Source of the DNA: an uncultured Clostridia bacterium
GTDB taxonomy: Bacteria > Bacillota > Clostridia > Oscillospirales > Ruminococcaceae
Assembly: GCA_944386285.1 (NCBI GenBank)
Contig: CALXAM010000002.1
Coordinates: forward strand, 1-64,000
DNA length: 64,000 nt
Reading direction: 5' to 3'
The first letter of the stretch is position 1, and every line of letters begins with the position of its first letter. A program made the translations under genes and the position numbers. The notes below the pieces were generated by a model that was given only the letters and a program-made list of their open reading frames with translations, did no database searches and was not told the DNA's origin. Of the stretch, positions 34,983 through 43,679 are shown one piece after another.

Positions 34983-35755
34983 TCCTCGTCCTCCTCTTTT
35001 TCCATATTGCGTAGTTCACTCGGAGATACATCATAGTAATTGCGAAACAACGAATAAAAATAACTTAAATGCTGAAATCCTACGCGCCGTGCAATATATG
35101 CGATTTTTTCATCGGTTGTTTTAAGAAGTTCGTAGGCGATATGCATGCGATATGCGAGCACATATTCGCTGAATTTCATATGCGTTTCTTTTAAAAATGC
35201 CTGACCAATGTACACACTGTTCATTTGAAACATATCAGCGACATATTTTAAGGTCAGATTTTCATTGTATGAGCTTTGCACGATCAACAGAACCTTGTTT
35301 GTAAGCTTCGACAAACTGGAGAGTGGAACGTGCAGAATAGGATCGATTTCAGTCATTGCGGTATTTTGCGGAATCACACCGTGCAAATCGTTGACGATGA
35401 CCTGTTCAATAATCGTTTGCAATTTGATCTTATCAATCGGTTTGAGCAGATAATCGCGTGCACCTGCAAGAAGCGATTTTCGCACATAATTGAAATCGTC
35501 ATAGCCGCTCATCATAATAAAAACGCAGTTTTGCTCTGCACGGTTAAGCGATTCAATCAATTCATATCCCCATTCTTCGCCAATCCGCACATCTGTCAAT
35601 ACAATATGTGGCTTTAAAGAGAGGGCCAGCTTTACTGCTTCTGAAAAGGTATATGCGGCATGGATATCGGTGATTTGATAGCGCTGCCAGTCAATGATGC
35701 GGCGAACGCCTTCAATAATATGTGGTTCGTCGTCAACAATCAGCATTTTGTACAT
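34979..35755 (-). CDS. AraC-type response regulator (YesN-like)
   Basis: A 258-residue regulator with an N-terminal receiver domain (D8-D9 acid pocket, phosphoacceptor D55 in IVLTDVRI, KPIDK lysine) and a C-terminal AraC-type double helix-turn-helix (about 165-255; YIARRVGFQHLSYFYSLFRNYYDVSPSELR). The start at 35755 has GAGGAG upstream. It overlaps the kinase gene by 23 bases and the solute-binding-protein gene by four, so the three are tightly coupled. The usual pairing of such regulators is control of carbohydrate ABC transporters. Confidence 0.93.
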   Translation of the reverse strand: MYKMLIVDDEPHIIEGVRRIIDWQRYQITDIHAAYTFSEAVKLALSLKPHIVLTDVRIGEEWGYELIESLNRAEQNCVFIMMSGYDDFNYVRKSLLAGARDYLLKPIDKIKLQTIIEQVIVNDLHGVIPQNTAMTEIDPILHVPLSSLSKLTNKVLLIVQSSYNENLTLKYVADMFQMNSVYIGQAFLKETHMKFSEYVLAYRMHIAYELLKTTDEKIAYIARRVGFQHLSYFYSLFRNYYDVSPSELRNMEKEEDEE

Positions 35756-37508
35756 GATCTGTATTCTCCTCACAGAATGGCAGCGGCTTTTCAAACAGGA
35801 ATTCAACTGTCATGCCGGCCTCTTTGTTGTTGTAAATTTTAATTGCGATCTGATCGTTATAAAAATAGCGGAGACGTCGATAGACATTTTGCAATCCGAT
35901 ACTGGATAAACCGGATTGAATCGATTCGTCTTGCAAACGTTCTGAAAGGGAGACGATTGCTTGCTCCTTCATACCGGTTCCGTTGTCGGAAAATAGGATA
36001 CGATATCCGGTTTCCGTGCGTTCCCCTACGACCATGAGCAGGTTATATGGATTCTCAGGACGAAATCCGTGCTTTAAAAAGTTTTCTGCAACAGGCTGCA
36101 TCCAGAGTTTTACGGTCATCATTGACATCATTTCTTCTGGAATATCAATTTGGCAGAAGAAATTATCCGGATACTTAAATTCCATTAAGCGAATGTATTC
36201 ATTTAAAATGGTGACCTCATCGGAAAGAGGTAATTCGCTTTTCGCACGCACAATATGGCGATACATGCTTCCGAGATTGGAAATTGCATCTGAGATTTCC
36301 GTATTTCCATAAAGCAGTGCGCGTGAGCGGATAATCTCAAGCGTATTATATAAAAAGTGAGGATCAATCTGGTTTTGGAGTGCTGCCATCTCTGCTTTTT
36401 CCTGTTCAAGTTTTAAAATGAATTCCTTTTTGATATAGTCATTCATTTTTTCTGACATGTCATTCAATTCTGCGGCAATGAGACCGAATTCATCGTTTCG
36501 TTGGTGGAGAATCGTTCGTGAAAATTCGCCGTGTTTTGCAGCGTTGATGGAGGAGATGATCTCCGAAACAAAACTTGCATCATGACGGCTGCGCTGAATG
36601 AGAATGAATAAAACAGCAAGATAAAGCGCGATAAAAATCAGGATTGTGTAGAAAAATACCACACTCTGTTTTTGATAGATATACGAAATTCCAACAAAAG
36701 AAGTTAGTGAGATATTATATTGTTTATCTGTCAGTCTGGTATAGTAAGTACGCGAAAATAAAGAAGTTTGCAGTTTTCCTGTGGTCGCTTCAGAATCCTT
36801 CAGTTGTGCGGTGTATGACTCGAATGCCTCTTTCGTTCCACTTAGAATCAGTGTGCCATAGGGTGTTTCCAATGCAGTGTCGCCATGAAACGTATCTGCT
36901 GTATTGCCGAGCGTCTCTTCCTTATCGAAAATAAAAAGAATTTTTCCCATTCCGCGTGAAACGTCATTTGGATACGGAAGCGTTTTTACATAGGTATATG
37001 CGCCGTTGAGCTGCTCTTGCACCGAAAACAATTCTGTTTGCGGAACTGCAAACTCAAAGTTGATATTTCCGTTTTTTGAGTAATGAATCAAATTAGCCGT
37101 TTTTTCATTGGACAGAAAGATGATGGAACGGATCTGATATCCGGATTCAATAACAAAGTTTTTGCACTCCCGCAAAAAATAGCTTTCTTTTTCGTCATAG
37201 GTTAAGTTGTCTAATCGGGAAGAAAGATAACTTTCTGCATCATGCGAAAAGTAACGAAGAAAATCGGTGAGAATCGCTTCGTCTGTATATACACGGTTCA
37301 TGAAAAATTCAATTCGTTCTACAGCATAATCAAGACGTCGCTGAATTCCTTCAAAACTGGATGCAGAAGATGTATAAAAACTATTTGCGCCGTTTGCGAT
37401 GATTTGTTCGGAAACAAAGAAAAACAAAAGGACAGCACAAATTGTGAGAAAGACAATTTTTTTAATCAATGCGGAGCGATACAATTTATGATGAAATAGA
37501 GAAGTCAT
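35733..37508 (-). CDS. Sensor histidine kinase (YesM/LytS-type)
   Basis: A 591-residue kinase: TM1 at about 18-36, a 245-residue extracytoplasmic sensor region, TM2 at about 282-305, a HAMP domain (about 306-360), a His_kinase domain with the phosphoacceptor H384 in QIDPHFLYNTLE, and a HATPase_c domain with the N box (VAENFLKHGF) and DNGTGM. It phosphorylates the AraC-type regulator encoded next. AAAGGA precedes the ATG and a good promoter lies upstream. The signal may be a sugar presented by the co-encoded lipoprotein. Confidence 0.93.
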   Translation of the reverse strand: MTSLFHHKLYRSALIKKIVFLTICAVLLFFFVSEQIIANGANSFYTSSASSFEGIQRRLDYAVERIEFFMNRVYTDEAILTDFLRYFSHDAESYLSSRLDNLTYDEKESYFLRECKNFVIESGYQIRSIIFLSNEKTANLIHYSKNGNINFEFAVPQTELFSVQEQLNGAYTYVKTLPYPNDVSRGMGKILFIFDKEETLGNTADTFHGDTALETPYGTLILSGTKEAFESYTAQLKDSEATTGKLQTSLFSRTYYTRLTDKQYNISLTSFVGISYIYQKQSVVFFYTILIFIALYLAVLFILIQRSRHDASFVSEIISSINAAKHGEFSRTILHQRNDEFGLIAAELNDMSEKMNDYIKKEFILKLEQEKAEMAALQNQIDPHFLYNTLEIIRSRALLYGNTEISDAISNLGSMYRHIVRAKSELPLSDEVTILNEYIRLMEFKYPDNFFCQIDIPEEMMSMMTVKLWMQPVAENFLKHGFRPENPYNLLMVVGERTETGYRILFSDNGTGMKEQAIVSLSERLQDESIQSGLSSIGLQNVYRRLRYFYNDQIAIKIYNNKEAGMTVEFLFEKPLPFCEENTDHVQNADC

Positions 37509-37549
37509 GATCGCATCCTTTCTTTCAAATAAACGAACTCTACAATTTT

Positions 37550-37578
37550 ATTATAAGAGGAAGGCTTATGATAAGCAA
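37550..37578 (-). promoter_or_regulatory. Promoter of the kinase-regulator-SBP operon
   Basis: On the minus strand TTGCTT and a perfect TATAAT are separated by 17 bases, 41 bases before the kinase ATG. Confidence 0.75.
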
Positions 37579-37642
37579 GTCGATTTTTGAACAAAATGTT
37601 TCGAAACTATAGTTTTTTGACTATAATCTATCGTTTTTAGGA

Positions 37643-37670
37643 ATAAAAAAAGCGGCGTGCCAGCCGCTTT
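37643..37670 (-). terminator. Terminator of the ROK kinase gene
   Basis: AAAGCGGC and GCCGCTTT form an 8-bp stem, followed on the minus strand by a T-run. Confidence 0.85.
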
Positions 37671-37686
37671 CAAATTGGATTTCTTT

Positions 37687-38559
37687 TTAAAATAGGCATA
37701 AAACGCCTTTCATTGCAAAATCAGCAGAATCAGGGCAGACATGAAGCTTTATCTGACGGGATGTACAAGCCTCATGGATTTGTGCACCGAATAGATCCAT
37801 ACTCTTTGAAATCTGTCCGCCGATTACGAGCATATGAGGCTTAAATTGATCGAGAAACGGTGTCACTGCACGTGCAAAGCGCTCACCAAATGTTTGATAC
37901 AACATGATCGCATCCGGATCTCCGGATACAGCACGCTCAGCAGCAGCTTTGATATCGGGAAGATCACGCAGCGAAGGAATCGTATCCATCATTTGCCGCA
38001 GTGCGGAGCCGGATACACGCCGATCAATGATATCGCCTTCAAACGGAGTATCGAAAACCCAGCCGCGCGGCGGGACGTCTGATCGTGATTTGATTAACTG
38101 GCCGTCTTCTATAAAGCAGGACCCTAGACCGGTACCGATACACAAATACATGACGCGTTTGGGATGTACGATCTCGCCGAATCGGTATTCTCCCAGTCCG
38201 AACAAATCGGCATCGTTTGCAAATCGAAACGTCATGGTTTTAAATTGTTTTGTAAAGAATTGCAAAAGATTTACACCGTATAACGAATCGTACTTGTTGA
38301 TATTCTGCATCAATGGGATCCCAGCTTCATAGTCAAACGGACCAGGGAATGCCAAACCTGCAAATCGGACGGATTGCGGATCGTCTGCATCTGACAAAGC
38401 CGTATTTAATACATGTGTAAAGTGTGCGAGCAAAGTGTCAGCGTCTTTTGCGGCATGGGAGGGAAATGTTCGAATCGGAGAACAAAAAGTTCCGGTTTCA
38501 TCTAAAATACGTGTTTTGATTACGGTGCCCCCGAAATCTGCTGCCAGATAGTAAGCCAT
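37687..38559 (-). CDS. ROK-family sugar kinase
   Basis: A 290-residue ROK kinase with the phosphate-binding D8-F-G-G-T motif, the sugar-site ANDAD segment, and an ATP-site CIGTGLGSCFIEDG loop. The CxCGxxGC zinc motif of many ROK glucokinases is absent. Substrate is not certain; glucose and mannose are both plausible, and divergent transcription from a mannose-6-phosphate isomerase gene favours mannose. Its promoter overlaps one of two identical operators shared with that gene. Confidence 0.85.
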   Translation of the reverse strand: MAYYLAADFGGTVIKTRILDETGTFCSPIRTFPSHAAKDADTLLAHFTHVLNTALSDADDPQSVRFAGLAFPGPFDYEAGIPLMQNINKYDSLYGVNLLQFFTKQFKTMTFRFANDADLFGLGEYRFGEIVHPKRVMYLCIGTGLGSCFIEDGQLIKSRSDVPPRGWVFDTPFEGDIIDRRVSGSALRQMMDTIPSLRDLPDIKAAAERAVSGDPDAIMLYQTFGERFARAVTPFLDQFKPHMLVIGGQISKSMDLFGAQIHEACTSRQIKLHVCPDSADFAMKGVLCLF

Positions 38560-38589
38560 AGAAATCCTCCATTACAGTGTACTACTTTT

Positions 38590-38617
38590 ATTATAGCAGA
38601 AAATATACATATGTAAA
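38590..38617 (-). promoter_or_regulatory. ROK kinase promoter
   Basis: On the minus strand TTTACA (38617-38612) and TATAAT (38595-38590) are separated by 16 bases. The -35 lies inside operator 1. Confidence 0.6.
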
Positions 38618-38624
38618 TACATAT
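38609..38624. promoter_or_regulatory. Operator 1 of the ROK kinase/manA pair
   Basis: ATATGTAAATACATAT is a 16-bp dyad with 7-bp arms. The same sequence (inverted) recurs 41 bp away, about four helical turns centre to centre, so one dimeric repressor could occupy both faces alike. Confidence 0.7.
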
Positions 38625-38644
38625 TTTTGTTTTTCAAAAAACAG

Positions 38645-38673
38645 TTGCAATATGTATTTACATATTGTATGAT
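38645..38673 (+). promoter_or_regulatory. manA promoter with operator 2 in its spacer
   Basis: TTGCAA and TATGAT are separated by 17 bases. The second dyad ATATGTATTTACATAT (38650-38665) fills almost the whole spacer, so a bound regulator would block RNA polymerase. Confidence 0.72.
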
Positions 38674-38704
38674 AGAAGAGAAGAATGAAAAGGGAGTGGC
38701 TGTA

Positions 38705-40444
38705 TTGACGAAAGCATATAAAACGTATCATAACTATAATAAAGCGCCGACCAGTACTGTTGCAGGCGCAATTACTACCGGCGTTCAAGCGATTGCGCAA
38801 CAAATTTTAGCCGCTTGTAAAAAGGAAAAAACAGTTGTTGTACTGGAAGCATATCCGGGCGTTGATCGTGAGGACTTATTTGCACTTGCGCACGCGCTCT
38901 CACCGGTTTGTTTGATTGACGCAGATGCCTGCGCTTTTTCAAAAGAAAAACTGGCTGCGGCTTGGAAAGATGAATTGACTGATGACCGCGTGTTTGGAAA
39001 AATGACAACGGCGATACTGCGTGATTATTATGAAACAGAAGCGATTGAACAAGCACGTGCGGATTTAAATGCGGTCAGCACAGGTGTCTGTGTTGTAGCA
39101 GGCACTGGTGCTTCGCTGATTCATACGGGTGACGTGCTTGTGTATTGCGATCTTTCCCGCTGGGAGATTCAGCTTCGCTGGCGTGCGGGCGGATCGAATT
39201 GGCATGCTGACAATTCTGATGATCCGCAGCTTACCAAATATAAGCGGGGCTTCTTTATTGAGTGGCGATTGGGTGACCGGTTAAAACAGCCGCTGCTGCA
39301 TACGCTTGATTTTTTGGTGGACACCAATCAAAAAGGAACACTGAAAATGATGACGGGTGATGACTTCCGTCAAGCACTCAAACAGATTGCGCATCAGCCA
39401 TTCCGTACGGTTCCATATTTTGATCCCGGTCCATGGGGCGGTCAATGGATGAAACAGATCTGCGGACTTGACCAAAATGAGAAGAACTTTGCTTGGAGCT
39501 TTGACGGTGTACCGGAGGAGAACAGCTTGCTGCTTCAAAACGGCAGTGATGTGCTCGAAGTTCCTGCGATGGATTTGGTACTGTATCAGCCGCAGGCATT
39601 GCTTGGCACACGTGTCTATGGACGTTTCGGAGCGGAATTTCCAATTCGATTTGACTTTTTGGATACGATGGAAGGCGGGAATCTGTCGCTTCAGGTACAT
39701 CCGCTTACGGAATATATCCAACGGACATTCGGAATGCATTATACACAAGACGAGAGCTATTATCTGTTAGATGCACAGGAAGATGCCTGTGTCTATTTGG
39801 GAATTAAAACCGGTACGAAGCCTCAAGAAATGATTGAGGCGCTGAAAACGGCACAGGAAACGGGAGAGCCATTCGATGCTGAGCGCTATGTCAACCGCAT
39901 TCCGGCCAAAAAGCATGATCATTTCCTGATTCCCGCTGGAACGGTTCACTGTTCCGGAAGAAACGCAATGGTACTTGAGATCAGCGCCACACCGTACATT
40001 TTTACGTTTAAGCTGTATGATTGGGGACGTTTGGGCCTTGATGGCCGTCCGCGTCCGATTCATATTGAACACGGTGAGCAGGTGATCCAGTTTGACCGTA
40101 TGACCGAATGGGTTCATGAAAATCTTGTGAATGCTGTTCGTGTGCTGCATGAAGATGAACATCTTAAAGTAGAGCACACGGGTTTGCATGCGCTTGAATT
40201 TTTGGAAACAACACGTTTTTGGTTTGATGCACCGTTTGAGCTTGAGCGGAATGATTCGGTAAGTATGCTTAATTTGATCGAGGGTGAGGCTGCGGTAATC
40301 TCATCGCCGACAGATGCGTTTGAACCATTTACCGTGCATTATGCTGAAACGTTTATTGTTCCGGTTGGTGCAGGCACCTATCGGATTGCACCGCTCCATG
40401 AAGGAGAACACTGCGCAGTCATCCGTGCAGAGGTACGAGGCTGA
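38705..40444 (+). CDS. manA: Class I mannose-6-phosphate isomerase with extra N-terminal domain
   Basis: A 579-residue protein. The C-terminal part (about 235-579) is a class I phosphomannose isomerase that interconverts mannose-6-P and fructose-6-P: PYFDPGPWGGQWM opening, zinc ligands in NLSLQVH332P, and the cupin signature PAGTVHCSGRNAMVLEIS. The first 230 residues form an extra domain that I cannot assign; it has a loose nucleoside-kinase feel but no P-loop. The start is TTG at 38705, eight bases after AGGGAG; upstream ATGs lie in or before the promoter. Expression is predicted to be controlled by the twin operators and to be co-regulated with the ROK kinase. Confidence 0.9.
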   Translation: MTKAYKTYHNYNKAPTSTVAGAITTGVQAIAQQILAACKKEKTVVVLEAYPGVDREDLFALAHALSPVCLIDADACAFSKEKLAAAWKDELTDDRVFGKMTTAILRDYYETEAIEQARADLNAVSTGVCVVAGTGASLIHTGDVLVYCDLSRWEIQLRWRAGGSNWHADNSDDPQLTKYKRGFFIEWRLGDRLKQPLLHTLDFLVDTNQKGTLKMMTGDDFRQALKQIAHQPFRTVPYFDPGPWGGQWMKQICGLDQNEKNFAWSFDGVPEENSLLLQNGSDVLEVPAMDLVLYQPQALLGTRVYGRFGAEFPIRFDFLDTMEGGNLSLQVHPLTEYIQRTFGMHYTQDESYYLLDAQEDACVYLGIKTGTKPQEMIEALKTAQETGEPFDAERYVNRIPAKKHDHFLIPAGTVHCSGRNAMVLEISATPYIFTFKLYDWGRLGLDGRPRPIHIEHGEQVIQFDRMTEWVHENLVNAVRVLHEDEHLKVEHTGLHALEFLETTRFWFDAPFELERNDSVSMLNLIEGEAAVISSPTDAFEPFTVHYAETFIVPVGAGTYRIAPLHEGEHCAVIRAEVRG

Positions 40445-40461
40445 TTTAAAAAGAAGATAAG

Positions 40462-40495
40462 AAAAGACCTGTTCTTATGAACAGGTCTTTTTTTA
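40462..40495 (+). terminator. manA terminator
   Basis: AAAGACCTGTTC pairs with GAACAGGTCTTT around TTAT, followed by T residues. On the other strand it may also serve the convergent kinase gene. Confidence 0.88.
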
Positions 40496-40500
40496 TTTCA

Positions 40501-41619
40501 TTAACCGATATATTTATGAAGAATATCGTACATTTCAGTCCAATGATCTTCCATTTCAGCGACGAGTTTAAACTGCGTGCGCGCCCGAACCAGATTATGT
40601 TCATCATATTGGGTACGGAAATATGTGTCACCTTGCAGATAGTCCGTTAAAAAACGAATGCCACATTCGAGCGTCATGATTTTTGCGCCCCATGGCAGAC
40701 ATTCGCACTCAAGCGGTGTCAGCGCACCATGTGTTCCTTCCAGATAGCCTTTGGTATAAAGCTCGTACAGATTAAGATCAAAATGAACCTTGTCAAGATC
40801 AGGTTCATCCTCGAGCGCTGTAGAAGCGCCGAAACGAATGGCGTCGCCATAGTCAAACAGCGCAAGTCCCGGCATAATTGTGTCGAGGTCAACGATACAA
40901 ATTCCTGCACCCGTTTCAGGGTCAAACAGGATATTGTTGAGTTTCGTATCATTGTGTGTGACACGGCAGGGAAGCTCTCCGGCTTTTTGTAAGTCAAACA
41001 ACCGGCTGCAATCTTTTCTGTGTCTTGCAGCAAACGAGATTTCTTCTACAGCAGTTTGTGCACGATCAAATTTGTCCGTTAAAACTGCGCGCCGCAGACT
41101 TCTATAACGGTGAGGTGTGTCATGAAAGCGCGGAATCGTCTCGTAAAGAGAAGACGCGTCATAGTCACGCAGCATATATAAAAATGTGCCAAAGCTTTTT
41201 GCCGCTTGATAGAAATGCTCCGGAACTTCGACTTTATCAAGAGAAAATGTGTTTTCCACATATTCATAACAGCGCCAGCAGCCACCGGTGCTGTCTTCAA
41301 AATATGTGTTTCCTGTTTTGGTACGTAAAACGGACAGCGTTTCACGTTTGGGATCACCACCGCGTTCGATGATTTTCTTTTTTAGATATTCCGTAACGCC
41401 GATGATGTTATCCATGACCTGCTCAGGATGCTTAAAAACATTGGTGTTGATCTTTTGCAGGATAAAGCGCTTGTTTTCGCCGTTGTCACAATGAACGGAA
41501 ACGTTGAATGTTTCATTGATGTGACCACTGCCAAAACGAATTGCATCCGTGATCTCACCACCAAAATCAAATGCAGCCAATGCTTGATTTCGAGCCGCAT
41601 AGTTTAACCTGTTTTTCAT
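40501..41619 (-). CDS. Aminoglycoside-phosphotransferase-fold sugar kinase, NahK-like
   Basis: A 372-residue kinase of the APH superfamily, closest in pattern to N-acetylhexosamine 1-kinases (NahK): GSGHINETF glycine-loop region, catalytic THNDTKLNNILF, and metal-binding CIVDLDTIMPGLALFDYGD. NahK enzymes phosphorylate GlcNAc, GalNAc or related sugars at C1. GGAGGAATC precedes the ATG at 41619. It has its own promoter and a 130-base leader with a terminator-like hairpin. The sugar context nearby (manA, ROK kinase) fits. Confidence 0.82.
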   Translation of the reverse strand: MKNRLNYAARNQALAAFDFGGEITDAIRFGSGHINETFNVSVHCDNGENKRFILQKINTNVFKHPEQVMDNIIGVTEYLKKKIIERGGDPKRETLSVLRTKTGNTYFEDSTGGCWRCYEYVENTFSLDKVEVPEHFYQAAKSFGTFLYMLRDYDASSLYETIPRFHDTPHRYRSLRRAVLTDKFDRAQTAVEEISFAARHRKDCSRLFDLQKAGELPCRVTHNDTKLNNILFDPETGAGICIVDLDTIMPGLALFDYGDAIRFGASTALEDEPDLDKVHFDLNLYELYTKGYLEGTHGALTPLECECLPWGAKIMTLECGIRFLTDYLQGDTYFRTQYDEHNLVRARTQFKLVAEMEDHWTEMYDILHKYIG

Positions 41620-41638
41620 AATAGAGATTCCTCCGTTT

Positions 41639-41726
41639 GGCATTAATGCCATGTTCATACGCACGAGGGGAAATCAAAAAAAGTATGTGCGCAAGGAAAA
41701 AGCGGAGCAAGTGCACCGCTTTTTCC
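41639..41726 (-). promoter_or_regulatory. Attenuator-like leader of the NahK-like gene
   Basis: GGAAAAAGCGG (41695-41705) and CCGCTTTTTCC (41716-41726) form an 11-bp terminator-like hairpin between the promoter and the ribosome site; GGCATTAATGCC (41639-41650) is a second, 12-base palindrome right next to GGAGG. No plus-strand gene ends here, so the hairpin most likely acts in the minus-strand leader. Confidence 0.5.
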
Positions 41727-41753
41727 TTTCATAAAACCCATATAATATCTGTT

Positions 41754-41782
41754 ATTATACTCCTGATATTGGGATTTGTAAA
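41754..41782 (-). promoter_or_regulatory. Promoter of the NahK-like gene
   Basis: On the minus strand TTTACA and a perfect TATAAT are separated by 17 bases; transcription would start near 41747. Confidence 0.65.
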
Positions 41783-41856
41783 GGCAAAATCGAAATTTTG
41801 CTTGCGGAAAAACAGGAAAACGGGAGAAGAAACCATAAAATCTGTCATAATCCTGA

Positions 41857-41885
41857 TTGAAAAAGCAAAATAGATGATGTATAAT
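41857..41885 (+). promoter_or_regulatory. ychF promoter
   Basis: TTGAAA and a perfect TATAAT are separated by 17 bases, 46 bases before the ychF ATG. Confidence 0.78.
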
Positions 41886-41931
41886 TGGTGCAAAACGAAA
41901 TTTTCAATTTGAAAATGAAAGAGGAAAAGAA

Positions 41932-43026
41932 ATGAAATTAGGAATGGTAGGGCTGCCGAATGTCGGCAAGAGCACCTTGTTTAATGCAATCACCAATGCG
42001 GGAGCTGAAAGTGCAAACTATCCGTTTTGTACGATCGAGCCGAATGTCGGTGTGGTGTCTGTCCCGGACGAGCGGCTTGACCGGCTGGCTGAAATGTATC
42101 ATCCGGTGAAGTTTACACCGGCTGTTCTAGAGTTTGTGGACATTGCAGGACTTGTAAAGGGCGCCTCCAAGGGTGAAGGCCTTGGAAATAAATTTTTGGC
42201 GGATATCCGTGAAGTGGATGCCATTGTCCATGTGGTACGTTGCTTTGAAGATGAAAATATTATTCATGTAGACGGTGAGATTGGACCGGCGCGTGATATC
42301 GAAACGATCAATCTGGAACTTGTTTTCTCTGATATGGAGATTATTGACCGCCGGATCGATAAGCTCAGAAAACTTGTAAAATCCGATAAAAAGAATCAGC
42401 CGGAGCTCGATGTTGCACTCCGTATTCAGGAATGCTTACAGGAAGGAAAGCCGGCGCGTTCACTGGAGTTTACTGAGGATGAAGCTGCTTTGGCAAAAGG
42501 ATTTTCGCTTCTTTCCATGAAACCGGTGATCTATGCTGCGAACATGAGTGAGTCGGATTTCATCAATCATATTGAAACAAATCCATATTATCAGCAGGTT
42601 TGTGAGATCGCAAAAGAAGAACACGCAGCAGTGCTGCCGATCTGTGCAAAAATTGAAGAAGAAATTTCGGATATGTCTAAAGAGGACAAAGCAATGTTCT
42701 TAGAAGAACTGCATCTGCATGAATCGGGTCTTGACCGCATTATCAAAGAGGGATATGCGCTGCTGGGGCTTATTTCCTATTTGACTGCGGGAGAACCGGA
42801 AGTGCGTGCATGGACGATTACCAAGGGAACAAAAGCACCACAGGCTGCCGGAAAAATTCACAGTGATTTTGAACGTGGATTTATTCGTGCAGAGGTGGTT
42901 TCCTATGATGATCTGATGGCATGCGGCTCTATGATCGCAGCAAAAGAAAAAGGTCTTGTTCGTTCAGAAGGAAAAGACTATGTGATGCGCGATGGTGATA
43001 TCGTGCTGTTCCGGTTTAACGTGTAA
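41932..43026 (+). CDS. ychF: Obg-family ATPase YchF
   Basis: A 364-residue OLA1/YchF-family P-loop protein: [10 protein letters not shown]-loop at the N-terminus, [17 protein letters not shown] as G3, NMSES in place of the guanine-specific NKxD (which explains the preference for ATP over GTP in the family), and a C-terminal TGS domain. It binds ribosomes and is tied to stress responses and translation quality. GAGGAAAAG precedes the ATG. The trkA pair follows on the same strand. Confidence 0.96.
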   Translation: MKLGMVGLPNVGKSTLFNAITNAGAESANYPFCTIEPNVGVVSVPDERLDRLAEMYHPVKFTPAVLEFVDIAGLVKGASKGEGLGNKFLADIREVDAIVHVVRCFEDENIIHVDGEIGPARDIETINLELVFSDMEIIDRRIDKLRKLVKSDKKNQPELDVALRIQECLQEGKPARSLEFTEDEAALAKGFSLLSMKPVIYAANMSESDFINHIETNPYYQQVCEIAKEEHAAVLPICAKIEEEISDMSKEDKAMFLEELHLHESGLDRIIKEGYALLGLISYLTAGEPEVRAWTITKGTKAPQAAGKIHSDFERGFIRAEVVSYDDLMACGSMIAAKEKGLVRSEGKDYVMRDGDIVLFRFNV

Positions 43027-43046
43027 TACAGGTTGAGGAGAGAGTT

Positions 43047-43667
43047 ATGAATATTCTTGTAGTAGGATGCGGAAAAGTCGGTGCACGTCTTGCGACGGTA
43101 CTGGCAGAAGAAGGACATATGGTATCGGTGATTGACCGAAGCGAGGAACGCTTAGAGGCGCTGCCGGATGATTTTGACGGAATGAAAACATGCGGTGTTC
43201 CGATTGACCAGGATGTTTTGCGCGAAGCAGGAATTGAAAACTGCGACGCGCTTGCGGCGGTCAGTTCGGATGATAATGTAAACATTATGGTCAGTCAGGT
43301 GGCAAAAAAGATTTTTGGCATTCAAAACGTGGTCACGCGGATTTACACGCCGGATCGTGAAGATGTATTTTCTCATTTTGGACTCAGTACGGTTTGTCCG
43401 ACGCATTTGACGGTGAGTGCCATTCACTCGGCTGTTGTCGAGCATGATTCACCCAGAATGCTCAATATCGGATCGCATACCATGAAATTTTCGATTCATC
43501 CCGTTCCGCGCGCAATGGTAGGGGTAGCGGCATTTGCTTATGATCCGGGCGACGATTCGTCTTTATTTGCTGTTTTGCATGAAGATGACACCATGTCGCT
43601 CAATAATAATTGTAAAGAGAAACTGAAAGCAACCGATCGGCTTGTGATCAGCAGGATTGTGGATTGA
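43047..43667 (+). CDS. trkA: TrkA/KtrA-type potassium uptake regulator (copy 1)
   Basis: A 206-residue cytoplasmic RCK protein. A Rossmann fold with GCGKVGARLA binds NAD(H) or adenine nucleotides (1-130), followed by a TrkA_C-like domain. Such proteins gate TrkH/KtrB potassium channels. GAGGAGAG precedes the ATG, 20 bases after ychF. No channel gene is in the window; a second regulator follows after 12 bases. Confidence 0.9.
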   Translation: MNILVVGCGKVGARLATVLAEEGHMVSVIDRSEERLEALPDDFDGMKTCGVPIDQDVLREAGIENCDALAAVSSDDNVNIMVSQVAKKIFGIQNVVTRIYTPDREDVFSHFGLSTVCPTHLTVSAIHSAVVEHDSPRMLNIGSHTMKFSIHPVPRAMVGVAAFAYDPGDDSSLFAVLHEDDTMSLNNNCKEKLKATDRLVISRIVD

Positions 43668-43679
43668 GGGGGAAGCACG

